Shown: in pieces, positions 1 to 8,105 of the stretch
Position numbering within the stretch: position 1 is the first letter of the stretch
Layout: each line of letters begins with the position of its first letter
Assembly (NCBI GenBank): GCA_964403175.1
Contig: CAYOFH010000026.1
Coordinates: forward strand, 1-31,961
Direction of reading: 5' to 3'
Source: Marinilabilia sp964403175
Lineage (GTDB): Bacteria; Bacteroidota; Bacteroidia; Bacteroidales; Marinilabiliaceae
DNA: 31,961 bases
Notes under the pieces: model-generated
Database searches by the model: none
What the model was told of the DNA's origin: nothing
Seen by the model: the letters and a program-made list of their open reading frames with translations, nothing else
Translations under genes and position numbers: made by a program

Positions 1-18
1 CGCCGACTTTTAAAAATG

Positions 19-52
19 AAAAGCCGTTCCAGTTTTTGGGACGGCTTTTTTT
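19..52 (+). terminator. Rho-independent terminator of a gene left of the window
   Basis: The arms AAAAGCCGTTCC (19-30) and GGGACGGCTTTT (38-49) pair over 12 positions with one G-U pair around a 7-base loop. A run of T follows on the plus strand. It would end a plus-strand transcript whose gene lies outside the window. The A-rich left flank also allows weak use on the minus strand. Confidence 0.75.
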
Positions 53-197
53 GTTTAGCAGGGGCGGATTCTTTGCGGGCAAAGCAGCAGAGCTGAACTC
101 CTTTTCGCACGATTTTGCCGTGCGGAGAATAAATCCACAAATCCACATACGGAAAATCTTTCAGGGACAAAAAAATTCTTCAGGTTAAAGAATCAAT

Positions 198-216
198 CCC
201 CTCTCACAGGGAGGGG
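198..216 (-). other. Small hairpin after the SDR gene
   Basis: CCCCTC (198-203) and GAGGGG (211-216) form a 6-bp GC-rich stem about 15 bases past the stop of the dehydrogenase gene. On the minus strand no clear T-run follows, so it is at best a weak terminator or a 3'-end stabilising hairpin. The rest of 53-229 shows nothing recognisable. Confidence 0.3.
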
Positions 217-229
217 GCGGGGGAGGCTT

Positions 230-991
230 TTATCTTCCTTCACCACCATCTACCGTAAACACCTGTCCCGATGCAAAACCAGCCAAGGGACTCAGCAACC
301 ATGCAGCTAGTGAGGCAAACTCATCAGCCTTGCCTAGTCTTCCAACAGGAACTTTATCCTGCAAACGCTTTTGGGCTTCCTCCACCGTAATGCCTTGTTG
401 TTCTGCCATTTTAATGAACAGACGATCGAGGGCAGAGGTCTGATGGTAACCCGGTGCGATAACGTTTGCTGTGATATCATGGTGATTAACCTCTTTAACC
501 ATAGTTTTCATGTAACCTACCACGGCCATTCTGTACGAATTACTTAAAACCAGGTTTGGAATCGGACCGTTTACAGAGGCGCTTTCGCTAAAAAGAATTC
601 TTCCGCGTTTGCTTTTTGCGAAAGATGTTAGAATTGATTTTGACAGTTCTACTTTCCATCTTAATACGAGTTGATAAGCGTTATCCCAGTCATCCATCGA
701 AGTCTCAGGTACAGTGGCGGCCGGAGGTCCTCCGGCATTTATGAATGCACCGTAAATGTCCTCGGGCAGAGAGTGTATTAATTTACTGATAAATTGTGGG
801 TTTGTTACATCTCCTGCCAGCACGGTTACCTGATCCGGGAAGGATTGCTGTAATTTTTCCAAGGCATTTTCGTTTCTGGCGGTTACGATTACCCGGGCTT
901 TATTTTTGAGCAACGTTTCTGCAACAGCAGCACCTAAGCCTGAGCTTGCGCCTGTAACCAAATATTTCAGATTTTCCAATTTTAAATCCAT
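230..991 (-). CDS. Short-chain dehydrogenase/reductase, atypical active site
   Basis: A 253-residue protein of classical SDR length with a Rossmann fold. The dinucleotide-binding TGASSGLG motif is at residues 13-20, NAGG at 85-88, and a C-terminal FTVDGG segment matches the usual end of the family. It probably performs NAD(P)H-dependent reduction of an unknown carbonyl or oxoacyl substrate in the cytoplasm. The canonical YxxxK dyad is not in its expected place. Aligning on the following helix (KTMVKE, then ITANVIAPG) puts Ser150 at the Tyr position and Arg154 at the Lys position (LSNSYR, 149-154). I recall an SDR subgroup with an LSN..R segment here, so this may be a subfamily trait rather than decay. 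The gene stands alone on the minus strand. The start ATG gives an N-terminus normal for the family. Substrate is unknown. Confidence 0.85.
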   Translation of the reverse strand: MDLKLENLKYLVTGASSGLGAAVAETLLKNKARVIVTARNENALEKLQQSFPDQVTVLAGDVTNPQFISKLIHSLPEDIYGAFINAGGPPAATVPETSMDDWDNAYQLVLRWKVELSKSILTSFAKSKRGRILFSESASVNGPIPNLVLSNSYRMAVVGYMKTMVKEVNHHDITANVIAPGYHQTSALDRLFIKMAEQQGITVEEAQKRLQDKVPVGRLGKADEFASLAAWLLSPLAGFASGQVFTVDGGEGR

Positions 992-1323
992 GTCATAAAT
1001 GATTATGGTTTTTAATTTTTTAAAGTAATTAGTGCATTTCTGTAAAGCAAGAAAACCGCAAGAAGGTTCATTTTTTGAAATTAGTTTAGTTAATATTTTG
1101 TTGTCATTAGCGGGAAATCGCTCCTGGCTGCTGGTTGTTACTTCTTAAAAGGTTGGCTGTAAGACAGAAGTTTGACAGGCAAAAGTCGAAGAAAAATAAG
1201 CTTTTATTGTTGTTTTACAGCTTTTGTAGGGATTTCACCTGATAAGAAAAAATCCAGTTGGTTAATTTGCCGAAAATAAACAGTTTGTGTTAGAAGAAAG
1301 ATAAATCTTTGCTCAAAGCAATA
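992..1323. other. 332-bp intergenic region, nothing recognised
   Basis: AT-rich spacer between the dehydrogenase start and the stop of the DUF5686 gene. The only structure seen is a short palindrome, AAAGAT-AA-ATCTTT (1297-1310), just downstream of the DUF5686 stop. No promoter matching TAnnTTTG and no convincing terminator was found. Confidence 0.4.
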
Positions 1324-3705
1324 TTAGATTTCAAAATCGAGGGATAATCTGAAACTCCAATTGTCAATGCCTTTTTCGTTCTGATAAGGGCCATAGCGGT
1401 AATGAACGCCCACCCCATACTTAATAAATAAAACTTTTAATAAGTTATCGAATAATATCCCGGACTCGTAGAACCCTTTCTCAAAAGTATTAATGGGGAA
1501 GGAATAGTTTGCATTCACTATTCCCCATCCGGCTTTGGTCATGAGATTGATTTCGGGTTGGAAATCTCCCGGCCGATTCTGACGCAGAGAAATCCTGTGA
1601 TCCACTGTTGTCATGGCAAACCGGTCTGCTCCAAATTCATTAGGCACCATAGTTGCAAACATATAAGGTACTTCGATTGAAACCGGATCAAAGGTGCCAA
1701 AGAAGCTGTAGAGGTTACTTGAGATGGCCCATCCGTCAATTAATCCACCGGTAACACGAATCGTTGTTTTAGCTGCCGGCCCTGTATTGAATGTCTTTTC
1801 TATCTGGCTTTCCAGTTTCGTATAAAAGCTGTTTGAACCATCCCGTTTTTCTGCTCCTCTGATAATATTTAACCATATTTTAGGTCCGTCTGATGGTTCC
1901 GGCGTAAGGCCGAAAGCAGTTTTGGTCATCCTTTCTTTGTATGCCCATCGAAGTTTTATTCCGGTTTCTGTGGTTTGGAAAGCTTCTTCGGGAATAGTGG
2001 CTGTGGGCATAAATGGATAAAGGCGTACGGGGGTGACATCTGACCGTTTGAAAAATACTCTTCCGAAAAATGGTCCCCTGAATTTAGTTTCAGCGGAGGC
2101 ATAAAATCTTTCTTCTCCGTCCTTTATGGCAACTGAAAACTCTCTGAGTGTCTGATTCAGGCTTATTACATTTCCATGATGAAAATTAAATGCCCCTGTT
2201 GAATGCATATCATTACTAAACGATAATTCTATTTTTGTCTGCCTGTTTTGAACGGGTTGCCATTTTATGCCTCCGCCATAATTCTTCATTTCGGCTTTAA
2301 AGGCATGTGTATAGTAACCTCCCACTGAGAAATCGCCCGTTATTTCAGGGCCGGTCCAAATTCCGAGTCCCAGTTTCAGCCCCTCAAACTGGTTGTAACC
2401 CACCAAATGCTGCAGATCCAAACGTAACGGGCCTGCCGGGATGTAGCCTCGTATAAGTTCTTTCTGTAGCCGGATGATGTTATCAAGATTGTTGGCTTTC
2501 CCGATGCTGTCGAGCAGATGATATGTGGAGGAATCCTTAGCTGTCAGTGGTTCGTATCTCAGAACTCTGATATTTCCGGTGTCTCTGGGCATTTTATCCT
2601 CCAAAACCACATTGGAGAAATCTTTGGTTTTGTGTACGGGATTCAGGTTGATGGCTGTAACTATACTTTTGGCATTTCCGACCATGGCATAGGGCAGGGA
2701 GTTAAAACCCTGTCCCGGTTTTATTAAGAGCAGGCTTTCCAGTTCAGATGGAAACCATTGCGAATCTGTCTGTTCATAATTTTGGCTGATCTCGAGAACG
2801 TAAGGGGATGAAGGCAGATTTGATTTCGCTTTTAAGTATTTTACTCCGTAACTCTTTTTATGGATGTGAAATGAGCCGGTAAGTGGTTTGATATTGCTCT
2901 TTTTTCTTGGTTGATAGGTAATGTAAAAAAGGGAGTCTCCATTTTCGATAACGGTATCCTCCAACAGAAAAAGATAGTTCTTCAAACCGGATTTGGAGAT
3001 GGGATTGAGATGCTCAATTCCCATTAACTGGATCCGGGGAGAATAAAAACCAAATGGCTGAAGCTGGCAGGGAAGAACTGCTAAAGACGGATCCTGAAAA
3101 CCGCTCACCCGTCCTGAAATGATTTTCTCGGTACTTTTGTCGGGTGCTTTATGTTTTTTTTCTGATACCGATTCCATCAGCATCAGGTGATTCTGGCGAT
3201 TGAAATCTATGAATTTTTGTTCCAGACTATCGGGGGTATTTATGGAATCAGCAATGTCGAGACTGAACGTCATCTTGTGGTAAACTATACAGGAATAATC
3301 ACTTGCCAGATCCGGGTTGTTTAATGCGCTTTTTTCAAGGACCTTACGCATGATGACAAGGGCCGGATTCTCTCCCGGATAAACATCTACCGTTTGCAGC
3401 TCTATTGTTTTGGGCTCAAGCCGGAGATGGAGGAAACTGTCAGAAGTGGCAATGTTAAACGATCCTGAATGATAGCCCACACAACTTACAAAAATTGAAT
3501 CTCCTTTGTTGACCGGAATTTCAAAGTTTCCCTTGAGATCAGTAATGGTGCCGGCAGTTTTGTCTCCAAATGCAATATTGGCAAAAGGTATGGGTGCTTC
3601 AGTCCGGGCATCAGAAAGCATTCCTCTGATTTGGGAATTTCCGCTTATGGAAAATCCCCAGAAGAGAAAAAGAATGATTATTGAATGTTTGATATGGCGA
3701 TGCAT
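1324..3705 (-). CDS. DUF5686 outer-membrane protein with carboxypeptidase-like N-domain
   Basis: A 793-residue protein with an N-terminal signal segment ending near GNSQ. A carboxypeptidase-regulatory-like (beta-sandwich) domain spans roughly residues 25-100: IRGMLSDARTEAPIPFANIAF, then GNFEIPV, SCVGY and LRLEP. The remaining ~690 residues match the DUF5686 family of Bacteroidota by their layout (VYPGENPALVIMRKVLE near 108, then SDYSCIVYHKM). The C-terminal third is rich in alternating strands and ends in aromatic beta-barrel-like segments (SFRLSLDFEI). The family is thought to lie in the outer membrane like a TonB-receptor-related barrel without a plug; its role is unknown. It is a single gene and both neighbours are separated by >200 bp. 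Family assignment is good, function open. Confidence 0.85.
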   Translation of the reverse strand: MHRHIKHSIIILFLFWGFSISGNSQIRGMLSDARTEAPIPFANIAFGDKTAGTITDLKGNFEIPVNKGDSIFVSCVGYHSGSFNIATSDSFLHLRLEPKTIELQTVDVYPGENPALVIMRKVLEKSALNNPDLASDYSCIVYHKMTFSLDIADSINTPDSLEQKFIDFNRQNHLMLMESVSEKKHKAPDKSTEKIISGRVSGFQDPSLAVLPCQLQPFGFYSPRIQLMGIEHLNPISKSGLKNYLFLLEDTVIENGDSLFYITYQPRKKSNIKPLTGSFHIHKKSYGVKYLKAKSNLPSSPYVLEISQNYEQTDSQWFPSELESLLLIKPGQGFNSLPYAMVGNAKSIVTAINLNPVHKTKDFSNVVLEDKMPRDTGNIRVLRYEPLTAKDSSTYHLLDSIGKANNLDNIIRLQKELIRGYIPAGPLRLDLQHLVGYNQFEGLKLGLGIWTGPEITGDFSVGGYYTHAFKAEMKNYGGGIKWQPVQNRQTKIELSFSNDMHSTGAFNFHHGNVISLNQTLREFSVAIKDGEERFYASAETKFRGPFFGRVFFKRSDVTPVRLYPFMPTATIPEEAFQTTETGIKLRWAYKERMTKTAFGLTPEPSDGPKIWLNIIRGAEKRDGSNSFYTKLESQIEKTFNTGPAAKTTIRVTGGLIDGWAISSNLYSFFGTFDPVSIEVPYMFATMVPNEFGADRFAMTTVDHRISLRQNRPGDFQPEINLMTKAGWGIVNANYSFPINTFEKGFYESGILFDNLLKVLFIKYGVGVHYRYGPYQNEKGIDNWSFRLSLDFEI

Positions 3706-3854
3706 TGAAACCGCAGTTTTTTGAATGTATGTTAAGTCAGGAAAAATATCTTTTTTTATTGAAGGTTGTTTTAATGTGTGTTTTAATGGCTTGTTAATGA
3801 TATTCTTATATGAATATAGATGTTTGTAAATAAAACAGTTAATTCATGAAAGCA

Positions 3855-3924
3855 CCTCTGATTTCCAACCTCTAACCACCAACCTCCAACTTCCAATCTT
3901 CAACTTCTAACTTCCAGCCTCTAA
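3855..3924. repeat. Heptamer array, ten degenerate 7-bp units
   Basis: Ten consecutive 7-base units in unbroken register, consensus CYTCYAA: CCTCTGA, TTTCCAA, CCTCTAA, CCACCAA, CCTCCAA, CTTCCAA, TCTTCAA, CTTCTAA, CTTCCAG, CCTCTAA. On the minus strand the consensus is TTRGARG, and the array starts 6 bases past the stop of the pseudouridine synthase gene, so it would be transcribed as the start of its 3'-UTR. Seven is not a multiple of three, so no frame reads a constant peptide and the array is not coding. Confidence 0.85.
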
Positions 3925-3930
3925 AAAAAT

Positions 3931-4779
3931 CTAACGATCTTTTGTTTTAAGTTCTGATTTCAAAAATCGCACTTCTTTTTCGGATAAGAAACGCCATTTT
4001 CCGCGAGGGAGGTTTTTCTTTGTCAGTCCTGCAAAAAAGACACGGTCAAGCTTCTCTACCTGGTAGTCAAAATGCTCAAAAATTCGTCGTACAATCCGGT
4101 TTTTGCCTGAATGTATTTCGATGCCGACCTGCATAGGATCGTTATCAACATAATTCACAGCATCGGGTTTTATCAGACCGTCTTCCAGTTCAATTCCGTT
4201 TTTGATGGTTTCAAGATCTTCAGGCCTTACTGGTTTATCCAGAAAAACATGGTAAATTTTCTTTGCTTCGAAACTTGGATGAGTAAGCTGCTTGGACAAG
4301 TCTCCATCATTGGTCAGCAAAAGTACACCTGTGGTATTTCTGTCCAGTCGGCCTACCGGATAAATCCTTTGGGGGCAGGCATTGCGAATAATTTCGATAA
4401 CCGTCTTACGCCCTTCCGGATCTTTAGAAGTTGTTACAGTATCCTTTGGCTTATTGAGCAACAAATAGACTTTCTTTTCAGGGATGAGTTTCTTTCCCTG
4501 GTATTCTACTTTGTCATCGATAGAAACAGTTAGCCCCATCTCTTTCACTACGTTGCCATTTACTTTAATTTCTCCTTTTTCGATTAAGGTATCAGCTTCA
4601 CGGCGACTGCAGACGCCCGAGTTGGCGATGTATTTATTGAGGCGCATACTTTCCGCAGGTTTGGAACCGCCTATTTTGCGTTCAATATTTTTGGTTCTTG
4701 ATTTCTCCGTAAATTTGGTATTTCTTGATCTTCGTTCGTTACTGGTATATTTACCGGGGATTTTTCCTTTTTTGGCCAT
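3931..4779 (-). CDS. RsuA/RluB-family rRNA pseudouridine synthase
   Basis: Isomerises a specific uridine in rRNA (small or large subunit; the exact site cannot be read from sequence). A basic, low-complexity N-terminal extension covers residues 1-43 (many K/R). An S4 RNA-binding domain follows from about 45 to 92 (MRLNKYIANSGVCSRREAD, then KVNGNVV). The catalytic domain carries GRLDRNTTG at 143-151 with catalytic Asp146, and ends with IHSGKNRIVRRIFEHF, the conserved RsuA-type segment. At 282 residues it is long for the family because of the basic tail, a feature common in Bacteroidota. The gene ends directly before a heptamer array, and its last codons share the 11-mer TCTAACGATCT (plus-strand reading) with the 136-bp repeats elsewhere in the window. 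Confidence 0.92.
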   Translation of the reverse strand: MAKKGKIPGKYTSNERRSRNTKFTEKSRTKNIERKIGGSKPAESMRLNKYIANSGVCSRREADTLIEKGEIKVNGNVVKEMGLTVSIDDKVEYQGKKLIPEKKVYLLLNKPKDTVTTSKDPEGRKTVIEIIRNACPQRIYPVGRLDRNTTGVLLLTNDGDLSKQLTHPSFEAKKIYHVFLDKPVRPEDLETIKNGIELEDGLIKPDAVNYVDNDPMQVGIEIHSGKNRIVRRIFEHFDYQVEKLDRVFFAGLTKKNLPRGKWRFLSEKEVRFLKSELKTKDR

Positions 4780-5101
4780 CCTGAATGTATGTTTTCTTTT
4801 GTTTGTTTCTCCGGTTTTTCCGGGTCATCTTTCACATTGCAAAATTGTAAAAAAGAAATGATTAATCGGGTATTTTGGGACGGGAATTAATGATTTGACG
4901 GTTTTTATCGATGTTTTTAGGTTATCAATTTTTATCATGAGTGTAAGGATAATAATTGCAGATTCTCCCACTGAGTTAAAACGGAAGCAATTTTCTTTTA
5001 CACTATGCCATTCCCCGGACAATAAAAAAACAGGATTCTACGTGATGCAGAACCCTGTCTTGTTTGTAGCGTTTTGTTATATCGGTAATATTGACTTCCG
5101 T
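4780..5101. other. Intergenic region upstream of rRNA pseudouridine synthase gene
   Basis: Spacer of about 320 bp between the synthase start and the palindromic repeats. It contains the minus-strand terminator at 5030-5058. Open frames here have no coding features. No clear promoter was found. Confidence 0.4.
5024..5058 (-). terminator. Rho-independent terminator, minus strand
   Basis: ACAGGATTCT (5030-5039) and AGAACCCTGT (5049-5058) pair with a single mismatch around a 9-base loop. On the minus strand the stem is followed by seven T (A-run at 5024-5030). It would end transcription coming from the beta-barrel gene at 5330-5917, about 270 bp after that gene's stop and on the far side of the palindromic repeats and the N gap. 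Confidence 0.65.
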
Positions 5102-5288
5102 CCGTGTGGATTTGCAATCCACACGGTTAAAAGTTGCGGATTTGCAATCCGTTTTATTTGGATTACAAATCCANNNNNNNNNNNNNNNNNNNNNNNNNNN
5201 NNNNNNNNNNNNNNNNNNNNNNNNNNNNNNNNNNNNNNNNNNNNNNNNNNNNNNNNNNNNNNNNNNNNNNNNNTGGATTACAAATCCA
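5102..5288. repeat. GGATTnnnAATCC palindromic repeats flanking the gap
   Basis: Four short hairpin units of one design are visible. CCGTGTGGATT-TGC-AATCCACACGG (5102-5126) has 11-bp arms. CGGATT-TGC-AATCCG is at 5137-5151. TGGATT-ACA-AATCCA occurs twice, at 5159-5173 and again at 5274-5288. The last two are identical 15-mers placed exactly on the two sides of the run of N. Such units resemble dispersed REP-like palindromes. No transposase is nearby. Confidence 0.7.
5174..5273. other. Assembly gap, exactly 100 N
   Basis: A run of exactly 100 N, the usual placeholder for a scaffold gap of unknown size. The same 15-mer palindrome lies at both edges, so the break was probably caused by the repeat. 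The true length and content are unknown. Confidence 0.98.
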
Positions 5289-5329
5289 CTCCGACGAAGG
5301 ACCAACAACTATCGACTAATTTATTTTGA

Positions 5330-5917
5330 TCAGAAAATCACAAAGTCAACACCTATGATAAAGCTTTTGCGGTTGAGCTTCTCAAAATAAAAGCCTTCAT
5401 TATATGAGCGCTGAAAATTATAACCCAGATAAACGTTAAGTCCGGTTTTATTGGAGAATGCAATTTCTCTTCCAAGCATAAGGGCATAGACATAACCAGC
5501 ATCTGTGCTACCTCTGTTGTTTGTGGAGTTTTTGGCAAACACAATCTGTGTCCCTGCCTCTGCTGAAGCAAAGAAGCTGTTTTTGCCGGGAGATAAATAG
5601 TAATTGCCCTGCATTACCAGAGGAGCGGTGTTAGCACCGGTTCCTTCATATCTGTCGAGACCAAATCCGAGATTTAAGCTTAACTTTGGGGATAAAAAGT
5701 ATCCGGCATAGACTCTCAGGCTCTTGCCATATTGTCCATCCTCTGAAAATGTAATATCTTCTCCATATTCCTCCGGGTTGGGGATTGAAACATCCGTCCA
5801 TCCCAAATAACGGGGGCCTATTTTAAAAGTTAATCCTTTTCGGTGAGAGGTGCTGTCCTGGCTGAAAGCAGTAATGGAAACAAAAAGTGTTAATAAAATT
5901 ACAATAGTTCTTTTCAT
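5330..5917 (-). CDS. Small outer-membrane beta-barrel protein
   Basis: From the ATG at 5917 the product is 195 residues beginning MKRTIVILLTLFVSITAFSQ, a textbook signal peptide ending in the FSQ site common in Bacteroidota. An in-frame ATG at 6013 would add 32 residues in front of the signal peptide and is rejected for that reason. The mature part alternates hydrophobic and polar residues with recurrent aromatic/Gly turns (LRVYAGYFLSPKLSLNLGFG, then VYLGYNFQRSYNEGFYF) and ends in FIIGVDFVIF, a typical barrel-closing last strand with terminal Phe. It is probably an 8-strand porin-like outer-membrane protein of unknown role. The gene is monocistronic, with repeats and a terminator downstream. 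Confidence 0.75.
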   Translation of the reverse strand: MKRTIVILLTLFVSITAFSQDSTSHRKGLTFKIGPRYLGWTDVSIPNPEEYGEDITFSEDGQYGKSLRVYAGYFLSPKLSLNLGFGLDRYEGTGANTAPLVMQGNYYLSPGKNSFFASAEAGTQIVFAKNSTNNRGSTDAGYVYALMLGREIAFSNKTGLNVYLGYNFQRSYNEGFYFEKLNRKSFIIGVDFVIF

Positions 5918-6319
5918 GTTAGGATAGTAATTAAAATTATTGGAAGGATAATCTTGAGAGAGATTTTCTACAAGTCCTTTTTTCTCAAAAATCTCATGGA
6001 TTTTCATGGGCATGGGTTTTAATATTTAGACTGGCAAGTATAAAAAAAAACTTAAAATTAAAAACTGAATAATATTAAACCTGAAAAATTCTACTTCTTC
6101 TCCAATCATGTGTTGCGAATATTTTCATTGCAAAACAGGTTTATATTCTGCAATTTTGCAACTGTATTAAAAAACACAATGTTTTTATGGCAATAGTCCG
6201 TGAAATTCTTTCAGGAATGTATTATTCATTACTTTATATATTCATTGTTTTTGTGGTAAAGGATAGTAAATCAATGTTATAAAATTTACTAACTTCTAAA
6301 AATATAACGATATAGTATC
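5918..6319. other. 402-bp divergent intergenic region
   Basis: AT-rich region between the divergent barrel-protein gene and glmM, expected to hold both promoters. No clean TAnnTTTG element was found on either strand. The only structure seen is a small TGCAA-TT-TTGCA palindrome near 6150-6162. Confidence 0.4.
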
Positions 6320-7705
6320 ATGACATTAATTAAATCCATATCAGGAATCAGGGGAACCATTGGAGGTCGGCCCGGAGAAGGCTTAAGCCCGGTGGATGTA
6401 GTGCGCTTTACATCAGCTTATGCCGTTTGGGTAAAAAAACAATCGAAAAAAGACAAATACAGAGTCGTGCTTGGCCGTGATGCCCGGATTTCGGGGCAAA
6501 TGGTGAAAAATCTGGTTGCCGGGACACTCCAGGGGATGGGCATAGATGTTATTCATATCGGTCTGGCAACAACCCCTACCACCGAGATTGCAGTGGTAAA
6601 AGAGGAATCTGACGGAGGTATTATTCTCACAGCCAGCCACAACCCCAAACAATGGAATGCTCTCAAGTTGCTGAATCATAAGGGGGAATTTCTGACCGCC
6701 GAAGATGGTGCTGAAGTGTTGAAAGTGGCAGAAGATGAGAGTTTTGAATATGCTGAGGTGGATGAGTTGGGAACCATCATAGAAGAAGATGATTACACCC
6801 AACGTCATATCGATGAAGTGCTGGCCCTGAACCTGGTGGATGTGGAAGCCATCAAAAAGGCCGGTTTCAAGGTGGCTATTGATTGTGTGAATTCGGTGGG
6901 GGGTGTGGCATTGCCTCCGTTATTGAAAGCCCTGGGCGTAAAGGAAGTTCTGGAATTATATTGTGAGCCCAATGGACAGTTTCCCCATAACCCTGAGCCT
7001 TTACCCGAACATCTGACCGAGATTTCTGACTTGATTCGTAAAGAAGGGGCTGATGTTGGGTTTGTGGTGGATCCGGATGTGGATCGTCTGGCCATTATCA
7101 ATGAGGATGGCAGTATGTTTGGGGAGGAATATACTCTGGTGGCCGTTTCGGATTATATTTTGAGTCATACCCCGGGAAATACTGTATCAAACCTCAGTTC
7201 CACACGTGCTTTGAGTGATGTCACCAAACAGCTTGGAGGGGTTTATAATGCCTCCGCTGTGGGAGAAGTGAATGTAGTGGCCAAAATGAAAGAAACCGAT
7301 GCGGTGATTGGCGGCGAAGGCAACGGAGGGGTGATTTATCCGGCCAGTCATTACGGCCGTGATGCCCTGGTAGGTATTGCCTTATTTCTGACCCATCTGG
7401 CTAAAAAAGGATTAAAGCCCTCTGAGTTACGTAAAGAATATCCTGCCTATTTCATGTCGAAGAATAAGCTGGAGTTGACACCCGATGTGGATGTTGATGT
7501 ACTTTTGTTGAAAGTGAAAGAGCATTACAAAGATGAGCAGGTCAGTACAGTAGATGGAGTAAAAATTGATTTTGCCGACTCATGGGTACATCTGCGAAAG
7601 TCCAATACCGAGCCTATTGTGCGGATTTATTCCGAGGCCGGTTCAGCGCAGGAAGCCCGATTACTCGCAGAATCAATGATGGATGTTATGAAATCTTTTA
7701 TATAG
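6320..7705 (+). CDS. glmM: Phosphoglucosamine mutase
   Basis: Converts glucosamine-6-phosphate to glucosamine-1-phosphate on the way to UDP-GlcNAc for peptidoglycan and LPS. The 461 residues carry all four alpha-D-phosphohexomutase hallmarks. These are the phosphoserine loop TASHNP (104-109, Ser106), the metal-binding loop DPDVDR (251-256), the sugar-specificity loop GEGNGG (332-337), and the C-terminal phosphate-binding segment RKSNTEPIVRIYSEA. The start ATG gives the usual N-terminus (SISGIRGTIG). The Bacteroidota enzymes of this length are normally called GlmM, but a phosphomannomutase activity cannot be excluded from sequence. It is a lone gene on the plus strand with no terminator seen right after the stop. 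Confidence 0.88.
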   Translation: MTLIKSISGIRGTIGGRPGEGLSPVDVVRFTSAYAVWVKKQSKKDKYRVVLGRDARISGQMVKNLVAGTLQGMGIDVIHIGLATTPTTEIAVVKEESDGGIILTASHNPKQWNALKLLNHKGEFLTAEDGAEVLKVAEDESFEYAEVDELGTIIEEDDYTQRHIDEVLALNLVDVEAIKKAGFKVAIDCVNSVGGVALPPLLKALGVKEVLELYCEPNGQFPHNPEPLPEHLTEISDLIRKEGADVGFVVDPDVDRLAIINEDGSMFGEEYTLVAVSDYILSHTPGNTVSNLSSTRALSDVTKQLGGVYNASAVGEVNVVAKMKETDAVIGGEGNGGVIYPASHYGRDALVGIALFLTHLAKKGLKPSELRKEYPAYFMSKNKLELTPDVDVDVLLLKVKEHYKDEQVSTVDGVKIDFADSWVHLRKSNTEPIVRIYSEAGSAQEARLLAESMMDVMKSFI

Positions 7706-7749
7706 CCATTTAAGAAAATAATAATTTATAAAAATCTAATCTTATTAAT

Positions 7750-7935
7750 TCACAAAGATCTATTATGATGCTCAATTTTCTGTAAAATGCAATCGTCATT
7801 AATAATTTGATTTAAATATTTACCACCATTTTTTATTTTGTCGTATTGAACCCGCAAACCGGCTCGTTTCATTATTTTCTTCATCAAATTTATCTGCGGT
7901 TGGTTGCATTTCTTGCTATTTGAGCATCTCATCAT
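7750..7935 (-). CDS. Doubtful 61-residue reading frame
   Basis: A 61-codon minus-strand frame, basic and polar (12 Lys, several Asn and Ile, four Cys), with no family I recognise. It lies alone in an AT-rich spacer. It has no clear ribosome-binding site or promoter, and no signal peptide or membrane segment. It may be chance or a remnant. It is listed only because no other feature occupies this stretch. Confidence 0.15.
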   Translation of the reverse strand: MMRCSNSKKCNQPQINLMKKIMKRAGLRVQYDKIKNGGKYLNQIINDDCILQKIEHHNRSL

Positions 7936-8009
7936 GAAGAATCATAAATCATTTTTTTACTTTTTAGTGTCAAGTATTCTGATTGGACAATGAATTTGAC
8001 AATTTGCAA

Positions 8010-8050
8010 ATGGTTTTTCTTCGTTAAACCATCAAAGCTGACACCTGTCA
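8010..8050. promoter_or_regulatory. Inverted repeats upstream of the efflux operon, possible operator
   Basis: ATGGTTT (8010-8016) and AAACCAT (8026-8032) are perfect 7-bp arms with a 9-bp spacer. TGACA-CC-TGTCA (8039-8050) follows, 55 bp before the adaptor start. Position and symmetry suit regulator binding, but no regulator gene adjoins the operon. Confidence 0.35.
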
Positions 8051-8105
8051 TATTACTCTGAATAGATAAAATAAGAATTTCTTCTGATAATTTTTTAAAT
8101 TTAAT

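Larger units (their letters stand above)
7706..8105. other. 400-bp intergenic region before the efflux operon
   Basis: AT-rich region holding two inverted repeats close to the efflux operon start (8010-8032 and 8039-8050) and one doubtful small reading frame (7750-7935, minus). No TAnnTTTG promoter was found. Confidence 0.4.

Noticed and set aside
5102..5288. Palindromes as a CRISPR array or integron attC sites
   Set aside because: Units are 15-25 bp hairpins with irregular short spacing; no integrase or cas gene is present.
4895..5390. Open reading frames running through the N gap on both strands
   Set aside because: They stay open only because N codons cannot be stops; the flanking sequence is palindromic repeat, not coding.
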